NCBI RefSeq assembly: GCF_002844575.1
Contig: NZ_PIQO01000008.1
Span: forward strand, 62,001 to 126,000
Length of the DNA: 64,000 nucleotides
Direction: 5' to 3'
Origin: Heyndrickxia camelliae
GTDB lineage: Bacteria > Bacillota > Bacilli > Bacillales > Bacillaceae_C
Shown: in pieces, positions 43,516 to 53,889 of the stretch
Numbering within the stretch: the first letter of the stretch is position 1
Layout: each line of letters starts with the position of its first letter
Notes under the pieces: generated by a model
What the model was told of the DNA's origin: nothing
Seen by the model: the letters and a program-made list of their open reading frames with translations, nothing else
Database searches by the model: none
Position numbers and translations under genes: made by a program

Positions 43516-45933
43516 TTATTTATATATTAGGATCTTACCAACCGTACCATCAGAGCCTTGACCTGTAACACGCACTTTCAGGCCATAGCTTGTAATATTG
43601 CGTCCGACATCAGGAGCTTCCGGATTCGAATAGTTGTGGCTATCATCAAATATTGCATTCTTTTGCGTAACGTTGTCCTTCAAATAGAAGGATTTATCCC
43701 CAATTGTTACATTGGTCCCTTTCTCTGTATTGAATGCTGCGTCATGGACTTGGTAGCTGTTAGAACCGAGGCATTTATTTGTGCCGCAAACGGTTCCTAA
43801 TTTATCATGCCAGACGTTATTATGCTGGTCAGCATCCACTACACCGAGGAAGCCGTCACCTGGGTGGTAACCTGGCCCTGTCCAGTTGTTATCGAATGCA
43901 TTATCCACATACCAAACCACTAGACCTGGATCAAATGAGAGCATGGTTCCACGTCTGTTAATATGGGCAAGACCGGAGTCCGAGCCATTATGTGTTCTCC
44001 ACTCAAGCAAGTAATAATGTTTTGTATACTTATTTCCATCTGTATTTTTGAAGCCGCCACTTAAATCAAATTTAGGTGTTCCTTCTGCATCATCGGATAA
44101 TAAATTTTTTCCATCCGCAGAAACATTAATATCATCAACATAAAATCCTGGTTCAGCTACATACGGATCGGATTGATAATGGAAGCTTATTTGCACTTTT
44201 TTTCCAACATAAGGAGTTAAATCTACTTTTGCATCTTTCCATCCATCCGAATTACCAGTTATTCCATTACCAAGATTTGCGCCATTAGGGTTAGATTTAG
44301 TTGAAATCGAAGGAACCTCCACTCCTTTTCCATTCACCTCAACATAGCCATAATCGAAATCCTGCTCAATAGAGTACCATGTTTTAAAGGACAATTCTGC
44401 ACTTTTAGCATTGGTTAAATCAATGGTTGTAGTCATCTTAGTATCCAGATTATTATCACTGCCACCAAAATACTCTGATACACCACTTGCAGGTTTGTTA
44501 ATAGCTTGCTTCTTATCAGGCAGGTTAATCTTTACTACATCGTTATTCGTGCCTTTTGAACTTGCCTCATCTAAAAGAATCTCGGTACCTTTAGATGTAA
44601 CATTTTTAAAGTCAACTTCTGTTCCTGATTGCCAATTTGGAGTAAACACAGGAGTTGTCATGGAAGCCTGTAAATACTCTTTATCATATGGACTAAATCC
44701 AGACGGCTCTGTGCCTGGGATTGCTCCTGACCAACTTCCGCTCGACATAATAGACCAGTTGCTAACAGGCTCACCTGCACCACTGTATAACGTGTCATAT
44801 TCATCAGGTAATCCGAGATTATGTCCAAATTCATGCGCGAACACTCCAGCTGCACCATCTTCAGGCTCCACTGTATAAGCATATCCAGCTAGCGCCCCTC
44901 CCCAATATGGCACATCTGTTTTTGTATTAGGAATCGCTGCAACACCACCTAAATTCCAGCTATGCGACCAAATGGCATCCCCGCCAATTTTACCGCCACC
45001 TGCTTCTTCCCCAACACTGGAGTGAATCACCATTAAATGATCAATAATACCATCTGGCTCTCTTGTGTCTCCATCTCCATCAAGATCATATGGATCTTCT
45101 TGGTCATATTTATTTAAATCGCCCACAGATGGATCTTTTGCAGCTGCAGCCAATGCTTCCCTAATTAATGCCCTAGGATTGGCATCATTACCTCCAGATG
45201 TGCTATGTGCACCATAGTAAGCTGCTGGATTCTTTGCGGTATACCAACCTGCCACTGCCCCATCAACGGAATAACTGCCACCCGACTGTTGCTCATAAAA
45301 TTGCTTCATGGAAATTTTTGTTTTTCCGTCTGGCCCGACATATCCATCATCCCCAAAAATCATATCCTGATAATGCTGATGTGAATATGCATCTGATCCA
45401 CTATAATACATATCGGTTTCATCCTTTGTCACTTGACCGTGAGGCAAATCTGGAAAGTCGATTAAGAGAACAAGAACTTCGTCTTTTCGTTTCTTGCCAT
45501 CCCATTTTTCCGTTTGAACAGGTGCAATAACCGATTGTTTTGCCTGCCCGTTTTTATTTCCCTTTCCTTTATAAATCCCATTGCTATCCATTTTCTGCTT
45601 CATCGCTTCTTTCACAGCTCCAGCATTTCGGGCAAATGAGTTCGTCTCTTTGGATGAACCCGTGGCTAATGCCATCTTATGGAGATATTCTTGTAGTGCT
45701 TTATCTTCTTCTGCTGGTGAAGCATCTGCTGCAATAGTTCCATTTTTCTTTAACATGTCAATTAGGCGCTCATTATTGGCAACTCCCAAATCAATTGGAG
45801 CAACATCAATAGCCGCTGAACTTTTAACATTTGGAACCGCAGCCTTTTCCGCATGGATTCCACCAGCATATGAACTAATTACTAATCCTGCTAATAATAA
45901 TGGAACGCTAAATTTCTTCTTCCAGTCTTCCAA
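43516..45933 (-). CDS. inhA: immune inhibitor A, secreted M6 zinc metalloprotease
   Basis: An 805-residue secreted protease. The signal peptide is at about 1-28 (FSVPLLLAGLVISSYAGGIHA). A propeptide follows, then the M6 catalytic domain with the zinc site HEFGHNLGLPDEYD near residue 366 and a downstream Met in NWSIMSSGSWSG. C-terminal beta-rich regions include MAM/immunoglobulin-like folds (WYSIEQDFDYGYVEV, GFYVDDINV). In the B. cereus group such proteins degrade host antibacterial peptides and matrix; in other bacilli they are neutral secreted proteases. The start is a TTG preceded by GAGGGGGA at 7 bases. Not diagnostic of pathogenicity. Confidence 0.93.
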   Translation of the reverse strand: MEDWKKKFSVPLLLAGLVISSYAGGIHAEKAAVPNVKSSAAIDVAPIDLGVANNERLIDMLKKNGTIAADASPAEEDKALQEYLHKMALATGSSKETNSFARNAGAVKEAMKQKMDSNGIYKGKGNKNGQAKQSVIAPVQTEKWDGKKRKDEVLVLLIDFPDLPHGQVTKDETDMYYSGSDAYSHQHYQDMIFGDDGYVGPDGKTKISMKQFYEQQSGGSYSVDGAVAGWYTAKNPAAYYGAHSTSGGNDANPRALIREALAAAAKDPSVGDLNKYDQEDPYDLDGDGDTREPDGIIDHLMVIHSSVGEEAGGGKIGGDAIWSHSWNLGGVAAIPNTKTDVPYWGGALAGYAYTVEPEDGAAGVFAHEFGHNLGLPDEYDTLYSGAGEPVSNWSIMSSGSWSGAIPGTEPSGFSPYDKEYLQASMTTPVFTPNWQSGTEVDFKNVTSKGTEILLDEASSKGTNNDVVKINLPDKKQAINKPASGVSEYFGGSDNNLDTKMTTTIDLTNAKSAELSFKTWYSIEQDFDYGYVEVNGKGVEVPSISTKSNPNGANLGNGITGNSDGWKDAKVDLTPYVGKKVQISFHYQSDPYVAEPGFYVDDINVSADGKNLLSDDAEGTPKFDLSGGFKNTDGNKYTKHYYLLEWRTHNGSDSGLAHINRRGTMLSFDPGLVVWYVDNAFDNNWTGPGYHPGDGFLGVVDADQHNNVWHDKLGTVCGTNKCLGSNSYQVHDAAFNTEKGTNVTIGDKSFYLKDNVTQKNAIFDDSHNYSNPEAPDVGRNITSYGLKVRVTGQGSDGTVGKILIYK

Positions 45934-46191
45934 AATAAATCCCCCTCATATAATAGTAAAAAAATAAATAATTTCTTAGGACGGTCCCCCTCATCCCTCC
46001 AATATCCCGTCAAAAATAAAATGTATGTGTAATATAATTCAGAACATGTTCAAAAAATCCTTTCACGAAATTTGTCATTATCTGAAATTGATTCGATAGT
46101 ATGCGACCTATTTCTATCATTCTCACTCCAAAGTCCTTTGAAAACTAAGCTAATAGTCCTCTTTCACTTGAAAGTTTTGTAGAATACTCAT
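45934..46191. other. upstream region of inhA
   Basis: About 260 bases between the protease start and the terminator of the neighbouring operon. A GAGGGGGA motif occurs twice, once as the inhA ribosome binding site and once about 50 bases upstream. No PlcR box and no confident promoter was found, and no gene. Confidence 0.4.
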
Positions 46192-46246
46192 GAAAAACAG
46201 CCTCTGGAAAAACATAATGTTACATTTTTCTAGAGGCTGTTTTTTA
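46192..46246. terminator. long bidirectional terminator hairpin
   Basis: AACAGCCTCT (46196) pairs with AGAGGCTGTT (to 46241), extended by GAAAAA/TTTTTC arms, with T runs on both sides. It ends the minus-strand ABC operon. Confidence 0.87.
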
Positions 46247-48107
46247 CGATTCTACCGTATTCTCTATATTTTTAAATTGGTTGAAAAACATACTATAATA
46301 TCTTCCTTGCTTCTCCATCAGCATATCATGATTGCCTTTTTCAATAATTTCCCCATAATCGACGACCATAATCGAGTCGGCATCCCGGATTGTATTCAAA
46401 CGATGAGCGATAATGAAGCTCGTTCGGCCCTGCATAATATTTAGTAATGCCTCTTGGATATGGAGCTCCGTTCGTGTATCAATGCTGCTCGTTGCTTCAT
46501 CTAAAATAAGTAGAGATGGTTTGGATAAGATGACCCTTGCAATTGCCAATAGTTGCCGTTGACCTTGGCTTAAGTTGCCGCCATTTTCCGATAACATCGT
46601 GTCATATTTTAATGGCAATCGGTTAATGAACACATCGGCATTCGCCATTGCTGCTGCTCTTTTCACCTCCTCATCTGTTGCATCCGGTTTTCCATACATA
46701 ATATTCTCTTTAATTGTTCCTGAAAATAAGTACGTATCCTGAAGAACAATTCCAAAGCATCTTCTTAAACTATCTCTTGTGTACTCCCTAATATCACGCC
46801 CATCGATGTATATGCTGCCGCTCGTCACATCGTAAAATCGGGTTAAAAGGTTCACGACAGTGGTTTTTCCTGCTCCAGTTGGTCCAACCAATGCGGTACT
46901 CTCTCCCACTTGAGATTCAAAATTAATATTCCTTAAAATAGGTACATCCGATCTGTAACCAAAGCTAACATCTTTAAATACAACATGCCCTTTTGGGTTT
47001 TTTAATTCAACAGCATTTGGTAAGTCTTTCGGCTCTTCTTGTTCATCTAAAATTTCAAAAACTCGTTCTGCACCGGCAACCCCAGATTGCAGGACGTTAA
47101 AGATATTAGCAAGATCATTCAGAGGTCTGACAAACTGTCTAGAATAGCTTAAAAAACTGGCAATCACCCCTACTGTAATCAAGCTTTTCACGGCTAAAAT
47201 CCCACCGACAATTGCAACGGCTGCAAATCCAATATTATTTATAACGTTCATGATTGGCATTAAAAATCCAGAAAATATTTGTGCCTTCAAGCCAACTTTT
47301 CTTAATGCTGTATTAACTTCTTCAAATTCTTGGATAGCCTTTTCCTCGTGATTAAATGCCTTTACCACCTGAATACCCGATATGGTTTCTTCAATATGAC
47401 CATTTAACTTTCCTAGTTGAGCTTGCTGATTTTTAAATAATACACTTGTTCTTTTAGCAATAGCCCTTGTCAATAAATATACTAATGGCACAGTAATAAG
47501 ACTGGCTAACGTCAAAATGGGGCTCAAAATAAGCATCATGATAAATGATCCTAAGATGACGATAGATCCAGACATCAACTGTGTTGTGGACTGTGGAAAT
47601 CGTATTACTCACATTATCAATGTCGTTCGATAGTCTACTCATTAATTCCCCGTGCGTCCGTTTATCAAAAAAAGCTACCGGAAGCTTTTGCAGTTTTTCG
47701 AATAAGGATCTCCGCAAACCTTTCACAATACGTTGTGACACCCCCGCCATTAACCAGCTCTGTAAAAAGGTAAGGACGCCATCTGCAATATACGTAAGCA
47801 ATAGCACAAGAATCATTATCTCCAACAGACCGAAGTCAACTTTTCCACCTTTTGCAGACATGGCATCAATAGACTTTCCAAGCAAATACGGGGCTGACAG
47901 CGTCAAAACGGAGTCAATCATAATAAACAGAAATACCGTTGATAGAAGCTTACGTTCCTTCCCAATGTAAAACCATAATCTTTTAATTGTTCCTTTAAAA
48001 TTTTTAGGTTTTACAACGGGTGCTCCTCTTCCATGACGACCTCCACCTGGACGAAGTGGCGGTGGCGCAGCTTGCCCGCCTCTATTTTCATTTCTAACCG
48101 GTGGCAT
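46244..48107 (-). pseudogene. YfiC-like ABC exporter subunit, frameshifted
   Basis: Two frames together make one half-transporter. From the ATG at 48107 the first frame gives an N-terminal region (GGGRHGRGAPVVKPKNFKGT) and membrane segments up to NDIDNVSNTI, then goes out of frame. The next frame continues with PQSTTQLMSGSIVILG, which aligns with QQSLTQLITSIVTLVG of the intact paralogue at 14330. One extra T in the minus-strand triplet at 47599-47597 explains the shift; removing it gives 620 residues. The ATPase half is intact: GPTGAGKTT, LSQGQRQLL and LLILDEATSSID with catalytic Glu. If real, the shift inactivates this subunit; a sequencing error is an alternative. Confidence 0.85.
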
Positions 48108-48108
48108 T

Positions 48109-49836
48109 TTACCGCACCTCCTTGCCTACTTGAGAATGGAAAATTTCCTGATACACTCGGCATGTTTTCATTAATTCCTCATGCTTACCTATCCCAGATA
48201 CTTCCCCATTATCCAAAACGATAATTTTATCGGCATCCATAATGGAGGATATTCTTTGGGCAATTAAAAGACAGGTTAACCCTTTTGCATATTTTTTCAG
48301 TGATTCTTTAATTCTTGCCTCTGTCGCTACGTCTACTGCACTTGTACTATCGTCTAAAATAAGAATTTCCGGTTTTTTTACCAATGCCCTTGCAATAGAA
48401 ATACGTTGTTTTTGGCCGCCTGAAAAGTTTACTCCGCCTTGGCCGATACGGGTATCATACCCTTCTGGAGAAGCGGAAATAAAGTCATCGGCCCCTGCCA
48501 TTGTGGCTGAATCCTTAATCTCTTCCATCGTTGCATCTTCTTTTCCCCAGCGAATATTTTCTACGACTGTCCCGGTAAAAAGAGTAGTCTTTTGCGGAAC
48601 TATGGCTATTTTCTCCCTCAGCCTTTTGGGATCAATATTGCGAATATCCTCCCCGTCTACCTTTATAGAGCCAGAGGTAGGTTCATAGAAGCGTGGGATA
48701 AGTCCAACAAGACTGCTTTTTCCAGAGCCAGTTGATCCGATGATCCCAACCGTTTCACCAGGTAAACAAGTTAAATTGATATTTTTCAAAACAGGCTCTT
48801 CAGATGTACCCTTATAGGAAAAAGAAACATTTTCGAAATCAATTCTTCCTTTTATATTAGAGACTCCTGCTGCTCCTTCTTTCCATGTCACTTCATTCTC
48901 TTCCGCAAACACTTCTCCAATACGGCCTGCAGATGCACGCGCCCTTACAAACATATTAAATACCATGGAAATTGTCATTAAAGAAAAAAGGATTTGCGTC
49001 ATATAATTGATAAACGCAATAACATGGCCTACTTGGATATTGCCGGATTCCACCCCATTTCCCCCTAACCACAGTACAGCTATAATACCGAAATTAACGG
49101 TCAGCATAATCGCAGGGCTAAAAACGGACATTAGTCTTATGGCCGAAATCGATTTAGCTTGAAACTCTTCATTTGCAGCATTAAATTTTGTCACCTCATA
49201 ATCAAAGCGATTAAATGCCTTCACCACCCGAACTCCGGATAAATATTCACGCATTACTCCATTAACTCTATCGAGCGATTTTTGTACTTTTAAAAATAAA
49301 GGAAAGCCAAGCTTCATGTTCATGACAATTAGTATTCCTACCATTGGAACCACTACTGCCAATACAATGGCTAAGTGCAGGTTTAAGCGTGCAGCCATAA
49401 TAAGCCCGCCGACACACAGAATGGGTGCCTTTGCAAAAATCCTCATTAAGCCGTTAACAAAAGTCTGAACTTGTGTTACATCATTCGTTAACCTTGTAAT
49501 TAACGACGCCCGGTCAAACTTATCAATTTTTTCAAAGGTTAAACCTTGAATTTTTTTAAATAAATCCGATCGAAGCTCCGCGCCAAAGTTTTGCGACACC
49601 ATACTAGACACAATATTCCGAGTGGAAGCCGCTATTGCTCCAAACCCTGTGATTAGAAGCATAAGCCCCCCTTTTTTCATTACATAACTTAAGTCTTTAT
49701 TCGCTACCCCAATATCCACTATTTTGGACATAATGGTTGGTTGCATAAGGTCACAAATAGCTTCAATGGCTACAAATATTACTCCAACCAAAAAAGGCAG
49801 CCAGTATTTTTTCGCATATTTTTTTAAGAACCTCAT
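48109..49836 (-). CDS. heterodimeric ABC exporter, YfiB-like subunit (second pair)
   Basis: A 575-residue half-transporter with six membrane segments and an ATPase: Walker A GSTGSGKSS, signature FSGGQKQRIS, Walker B ILILDDSTSAVD with Asp in place of the catalytic Glu, the mark of the degenerate half of a heterodimer. It starts 1 base before its YfiC-like partner, which is frameshifted, so this subunit may have no working partner. It is a paralogue of 16216-17943. No regulator gene is adjacent. Confidence 0.88.
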   Translation of the reverse strand: MRFLKKYAKKYWLPFLVGVIFVAIEAICDLMQPTIMSKIVDIGVANKDLSYVMKKGGLMLLITGFGAIAASTRNIVSSMVSQNFGAELRSDLFKKIQGLTFEKIDKFDRASLITRLTNDVTQVQTFVNGLMRIFAKAPILCVGGLIMAARLNLHLAIVLAVVVPMVGILIVMNMKLGFPLFLKVQKSLDRVNGVMREYLSGVRVVKAFNRFDYEVTKFNAANEEFQAKSISAIRLMSVFSPAIMLTVNFGIIAVLWLGGNGVESGNIQVGHVIAFINYMTQILFSLMTISMVFNMFVRARASAGRIGEVFAEENEVTWKEGAAGVSNIKGRIDFENVSFSYKGTSEEPVLKNINLTCLPGETVGIIGSTGSGKSSLVGLIPRFYEPTSGSIKVDGEDIRNIDPKRLREKIAIVPQKTTLFTGTVVENIRWGKEDATMEEIKDSATMAGADDFISASPEGYDTRIGQGGVNFSGGQKQRISIARALVKKPEILILDDSTSAVDVATEARIKESLKKYAKGLTCLLIAQRISSIMDADKIIVLDNGEVSGIGKHEELMKTCRVYQEIFHSQVGKEVR

Positions 49837-49995
49837 CTAACTCCATCCTTCGTTTTCAAATATTTCGTAAAACGAATCTACTATTTCAAAGATACTATCC
49901 ATTTTCAAAATAGTCACTACTTTTTTCGCCCTCCTAAGTAATTTAAGAGGAGTTTATCATACGAAGCACGAATACACTTCATAGAGGTGAAGAAA

Positions 49996-50601
49996 ATGGC
50001 TATAGTTTTAGAGTTTACGGAGATTCCTGCGCTTGAAACAGAGAATTTTCACCTGCGGGGAATGACCTTGAAAGACGCACCAAATATGTACTCCTTTATG
50101 AGTGATAAAGAAACCATGAAGTACATTACCCCACATCCTATCGAAACCGTTAAAGAATTGGAAGCATCTATTAAAAATAGCTTGGAGAATTTCAAACAAC
50201 AAAAGGAGATTCCTTGGGTAATAATCAATAAACAAGATGAACAAGTGATAGGTATGTTCCGTTTCCACAAATTACATACATGGCATCAAAAAACGGAAAT
50301 GGGTGTCGTCATTCATAAAGACTTTCAACAAAAAGGAGTAATGACAGAAATACTCCCAAAAATCTTAGAATTTGGGTTTAACACCCTCGGATTAAACCGA
50401 ATGGTCGGTGATATTTTTGCAGATAACAAAGGTTCAAAAAAGCTGATGGAGAAGTTTGGATTCCATAAAGATGGGATTCTTCGCGAAACAGATATTGATG
50501 GAGAAAGGTTTTATGATACCGTGGTTTATTCCATGTTAAAATCAGAATATCAAGAAGGTGGACCTATGAAGAGTCGCGGAGAAATTTCTTTGGCGGACTA
50601 G
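49996..50601 (+). CDS. GNAT acetyltransferase, RimJ/RimL type
   Basis: A 201-residue N-acetyltransferase. It opens with ETENFHLRGMTLKDAPNMYSFM and shows the acetyl-CoA-binding stretch GVVIHKDFQQKGVMTEIL and LNRMVGDIFADNKGSKKLMEKFGF, typical of ribosomal-protein-type acetyltransferases. An upstream GTG at 49987 is in frame, but GAGGTGA lies 6-7 bases before the ATG at 49996, which I choose. Target (ribosomal protein, amino acid or antibiotic) is unknown. Confidence 0.87.
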   Translation: MAIVLEFTEIPALETENFHLRGMTLKDAPNMYSFMSDKETMKYITPHPIETVKELEASIKNSLENFKQQKEIPWVIINKQDEQVIGMFRFHKLHTWHQKTEMGVVIHKDFQQKGVMTEILPKILEFGFNTLGLNRMVGDIFADNKGSKKLMEKFGFHKDGILRETDIDGERFYDTVVYSMLKSEYQEGGPMKSRGEISLAD

Positions 50602-50642
50602 GAATCTCTTGAATGCTAAAATAGTCTTATTTAAGAATTTAA

Positions 50643-50713
50643 AGGACACTGGATCCGTTATTCACTAAAAATCGCAAGAAAAGCATTTAGTAAGATATCG
50701 GATCTAGTGTCCT
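50643..50713. repeat. 71-base inverted-repeat element between convergent genes
   Basis: Fifteen-base arms AGGACACTGGATCCG (50643-50657) and CGGATCTAGTGTCCT (50699-50713) are complementary except for one G-T position; the interior has a second arm pair (ACTAAA / TTTAGT). No U run of useful length follows on either strand. It could be a structured bidirectional terminator or a small mobile-element relic. Confidence 0.6.
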
Positions 50714-50778
50714 CAAATATGTGGATAGAGGCCAGTTTCAACTAACTAATGAATCTGGTTTCCGCCAATTATTCCTTT

Positions 50779-52494
50779 CTATCTTTGATATTGCACCCGA
50801 TGAAGTCTCGCAAAAATTCCATCCTTTTCAATCAACTCATCATGCTTTCCTTCTTCCGCTATACCTGATTCATTTACAACGACAATGCGATCTGCATTGC
50901 GAATAGTGGCCAAGCGGTGTGCAATAATTAAGGTAGTTCGATTTTTTGCCAGTTCAGTCAAAGCTTGTTGAATAATCATTTCCGTCTCAGTATCCAATGC
51001 TGACGTCGCTTCATCCAATATTAAGATTGGTGGATTTTTAAGAAACATTCTGGCAATCGCAATTCTTTGTTTTTGCCCTCCAGAAAGCTTCAATCCTCTT
51101 TCTCCAATTTGCGTTTCATATCCAAATGGCAATGAGGCGATAAAATCCTCTAGATGTGCACGCCGAGCTGCCTCTTGAATATCCTCTTCTGTAGCTTGCA
51201 GATTTCCGTAAGCAATATTTTCCCTTAAAGTTCCGGTAAATAGGAATACATCTTGTTGGACAATTCCAATTTGTGATCTTAGGGAACGCTTAGTCATTTG
51301 CCGAATATCAATGCCATCGATTGTAATGCGCCCACCATCCACATCATAAAACCTTGGGATTAAAGAACAAATGGTGGTTTTACCAGCACCGGATGGACCG
51401 ACAAACGCTACTGTTTCTCCAGCGCTAATGTTCAAATCAACATTTTCTAACACTACCTTATGCTCATCATATCCGAAAGTAACATTCTTAAATTGAATGT
51501 CTCCTTTAAGAAAAGGCACATCTACAGCATCCTCAATATCTACCACATCCGGGTCCGTATCCATTAATTCTGTAAATCGCTTGAAACCAGCCATCCCCTT
51601 TGGATAAAGTTCCATTAATGCACTTATCTTATCAATCGGTTTAAATAGCACATTAATATACAGCACAAATCCGACAAGTTCTCCATTTGTAAGCTGATCA
51701 TTAAAACATAACCATGCACCGTATATTAAAACAGCAAGCGTTATGAAACGAGTCATCATGTAAATCCCTGAATTACTAAAGGCCATGACTTTGTAACCGC
51801 CAAGCTTAGCAGTTCTAAACTTCTGATTATTTGTTGTGAATCTCTTCATCTCATATTCTTCATTTGTAAAAGATTGAACCACTCTGACCCCGGAAACGCT
51901 ATCCTCCACGCGGGCATTTACATCAGCAATATCACTATACATCTGCTTCCAAGCCCGATTCATTTTTAAATTACAAACAATGATGAGCCAAATTAAGAAC
52001 GGAACGATAACAATAGCTAGGAGTGCCAATTTCACGTTAACCGTAAGCATAATAATGAGTGCTCCAACAAACGTCATCACCGCGATAAATAAATCCTCCG
52101 GTCCATGGTGGGCAAGCTCTCCGATATCAAATAAATCGTTCGTAATACGGCTCATTATGTGCCCGGTTTTGGTATTATCAAAGAACCGAAATGATTGCCT
52201 TTGCACATGCTGGAATAACTGCTGGCGCATATCTGTCTCGATATTTATTCCAAGCTTATGACCCCAATAGTTTACAATATACTGTAAATATGTACTGAGC
52301 ATATAAAGCAATAACAAACCAATACTGACCGTAACAATGGAAGACCAATTCTTACTCGGTAATAGGGAATCAATAAACCACTGCACCGCAAGCGGAAAGG
52401 CTAATTCTAATACTGCAACTATAACCGCACTGCTAAAGTCCATCATAAATAGCTTTTTATGCGGAATATAGTAAGTAAAAAAACGTTTAATCAT
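50779..52494 (-). CDS. homodimeric multidrug-type ABC exporter (Sav1866/YgaD-like)
   Basis: A 571-residue half-transporter with six membrane segments and a canonical ATPase: Walker A GPSGAGKTT, signature LSGGQKQRIAIARM, Walker B ILILDEATSALD with catalytic Glu, and the switch His in IIAHRLATIRNAD. All sites are intact, so it can work as a homodimer, unlike the two heterodimeric pairs in this window. Lipid-A/drug exporter family; substrate is unknown. It stands alone. Confidence 0.9.
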   Translation of the reverse strand: MIKRFFTYYIPHKKLFMMDFSSAVIVAVLELAFPLAVQWFIDSLLPSKNWSSIVTVSIGLLLLYMLSTYLQYIVNYWGHKLGINIETDMRQQLFQHVQRQSFRFFDNTKTGHIMSRITNDLFDIGELAHHGPEDLFIAVMTFVGALIIMLTVNVKLALLAIVIVPFLIWLIIVCNLKMNRAWKQMYSDIADVNARVEDSVSGVRVVQSFTNEEYEMKRFTTNNQKFRTAKLGGYKVMAFSNSGIYMMTRFITLAVLIYGAWLCFNDQLTNGELVGFVLYINVLFKPIDKISALMELYPKGMAGFKRFTELMDTDPDVVDIEDAVDVPFLKGDIQFKNVTFGYDEHKVVLENVDLNISAGETVAFVGPSGAGKTTICSLIPRFYDVDGGRITIDGIDIRQMTKRSLRSQIGIVQQDVFLFTGTLRENIAYGNLQATEEDIQEAARRAHLEDFIASLPFGYETQIGERGLKLSGGQKQRIAIARMFLKNPPILILDEATSALDTETEMIIQQALTELAKNRTTLIIAHRLATIRNADRIVVVNESGIAEEGKHDELIEKDGIFARLHRVQYQR

Positions 52495-52688
52495 AGGATT
52501 CTCCTTATCTAAAAATATAATTGGATTATATGGTGAATAACTATTTAAATCAAGGGATTTACATTATTTTGAAATGGCACATTTTGAACAAAACCTCTAT
52601 TGCAAGTGGAAGTATCTGTCGTCTACTTCGATTATCTTTCATCCTATACTCATATAGTGTTTAAAAGTTATTAAAGAAGGGATTTACA

Positions 52689-53732
52689 ATGTTATCTAGA
52701 ATTTTAAATCAACAAGTGCCAACCTCCGCAGGCGCCATTGTAATGGCAACCAGAATACTGCTTTTAGGTGCTTTGCACAAGGTTGTATCTCATCATAAAG
52801 ATCTTGCCATCCTTTCTACTATTCTGGTAATCTTCTTATTATTCATTCTATTTATGGCTTTCGGACGTGATATGATACATGGCCTAATGTGGGAGCGTCA
52901 TCTTCGTGATCCAATATCCAGCTTCGAAGTAGGTACCTGGGTTGCGGCGACATCTATATCTATCTTAGTTATGAGGAACTTTGCGCCTTTCTTAAAAGCA
53001 GTTGCCTTTACACAATTTCTTCTAAATTGTTTATGGACCATTGGATATATAGTCATCATCATTCGCAATTATGCAGAGTTATTTAAATCAACAGGGGCTA
53101 TCCTCCGCGGAAAAGTACATGGTATCTTTTTGCTTGCATGTGTGGCCATTCAATCCATGATAGCATCTGGTCAATCAGTCCTTGGAAGACTATTTGTTAA
53201 CATATACGGAACCTGGCTATGGTGGTTTGAATTTTTTTTATACGGCTTAGGGCTTGCCTTTATTCTAAATCGATATATCCGTTCCAAGAGTCATAACCTT
53301 ACAGAAAATTGAGTAAATACGAATTGCATTATCCATGGTGCCATGTCCATTAGTGGTCTCGTTGGAGAAATGTCAGGTGTTGTTTCTCCTATCATCCTTG
53401 TTGGGGTCTGGGTTTGGCCCATGATAGCTTTTATCATAGTGGAAGGTATCGAAATTGCGAGATCTATCCAACGAATTAAACGGTACGGTTGGAAAAAAGG
53501 ATTGTGGATTTATCATACTAGTCAATGGGCTCGAAACTTTACATTCGGCATGTTTCTTGCCTTTTCCATGCATCTTCCCTTACAGGGAACCCTAACTCCA
53601 TTACGTAATGTAAACGATTTTGTTCTCTATACTGCGCCTTATATTGTGATATCTCTGTTTATAATAGAAGTTTTTATTGCCGTAACTGGAAGACCTTCCG
53701 TTACTAAAATTCCAAAAACTGCAAGTATGTAA
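52689..53732 (+). pseudogene. multi-span membrane protein (SLAC1/TDT-like), interrupted by an in-frame TGA
   Basis: From the ATG at 52689 (AAGAAGGGATTTACA upstream) the frame runs 207 codons to a TGA at 53310-53312, and the same frame then stays open to 53732. The codons after the stop (VNTNCIIHGAMSISG) read as natural protein, and both parts are rich in membrane segments, about ten in total over 347 codons. VPTSAGAIVMATRI at the start recalls the SLAC1/TDT transporter family. A single TGG-to-TGA change would explain it. A second start at 53343 lacks a good ribosome binding site. The nonsense interpretation is firm; the family is tentative. Confidence 0.75.
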
Positions 53733-53740
53733 TTCAAAAG

Positions 53741-53760
53741 CACCCCTTTGGGTGTTTTTT
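53741..53760 (+). terminator. intrinsic terminator
   Basis: CACCC pairs with GGGTG around CTTT, followed by TTTTTT, shortly after the stop at 53732. Confidence 0.82.
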
Positions 53761-53792
53761 ACTGCCCTAATTTAAGCCAATCTTACTATAGG

Positions 53793-53804
53793 TACCAATT
53801 GGTA
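53793..53804. promoter_or_regulatory. 12-bp perfect palindrome upstream of the DoxX gene
   Basis: TACCAATTGGTA is fully symmetrical and is followed 5 bases later by TATAAA, a -10-like hexamer, about 75 bases before the DoxX start. It overlaps where a -35 would be, a usual place for a repressor site. The regulator is unknown. Confidence 0.45.
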
Positions 53805-53889
53805 AGAGGTATAAAATATGTACATAGGCGCATACTAACCATATCTATGTGTAAAATTATTATTTACTTTTTCGAGAGTAGGGATACAT

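Noticed and set aside
44411-44878. 155-residue frame antisense to the M6 protease
   Set aside because: It mirrors the protease coding sequence, lacks a ribosome binding site and shows no recognisable family.
50721-50906. 61-residue plus-strand frame over the end of the ABC exporter
   Set aside because: It lies mostly antisense to the exporter C-terminus with no start signal.
53310-53312. Internal TGA read as selenocysteine
   Set aside because: No stem-loop of bacterial SECIS type follows directly, the family has no known selenoprotein, and other single-base lesions nearby make a nonsense change simpler.
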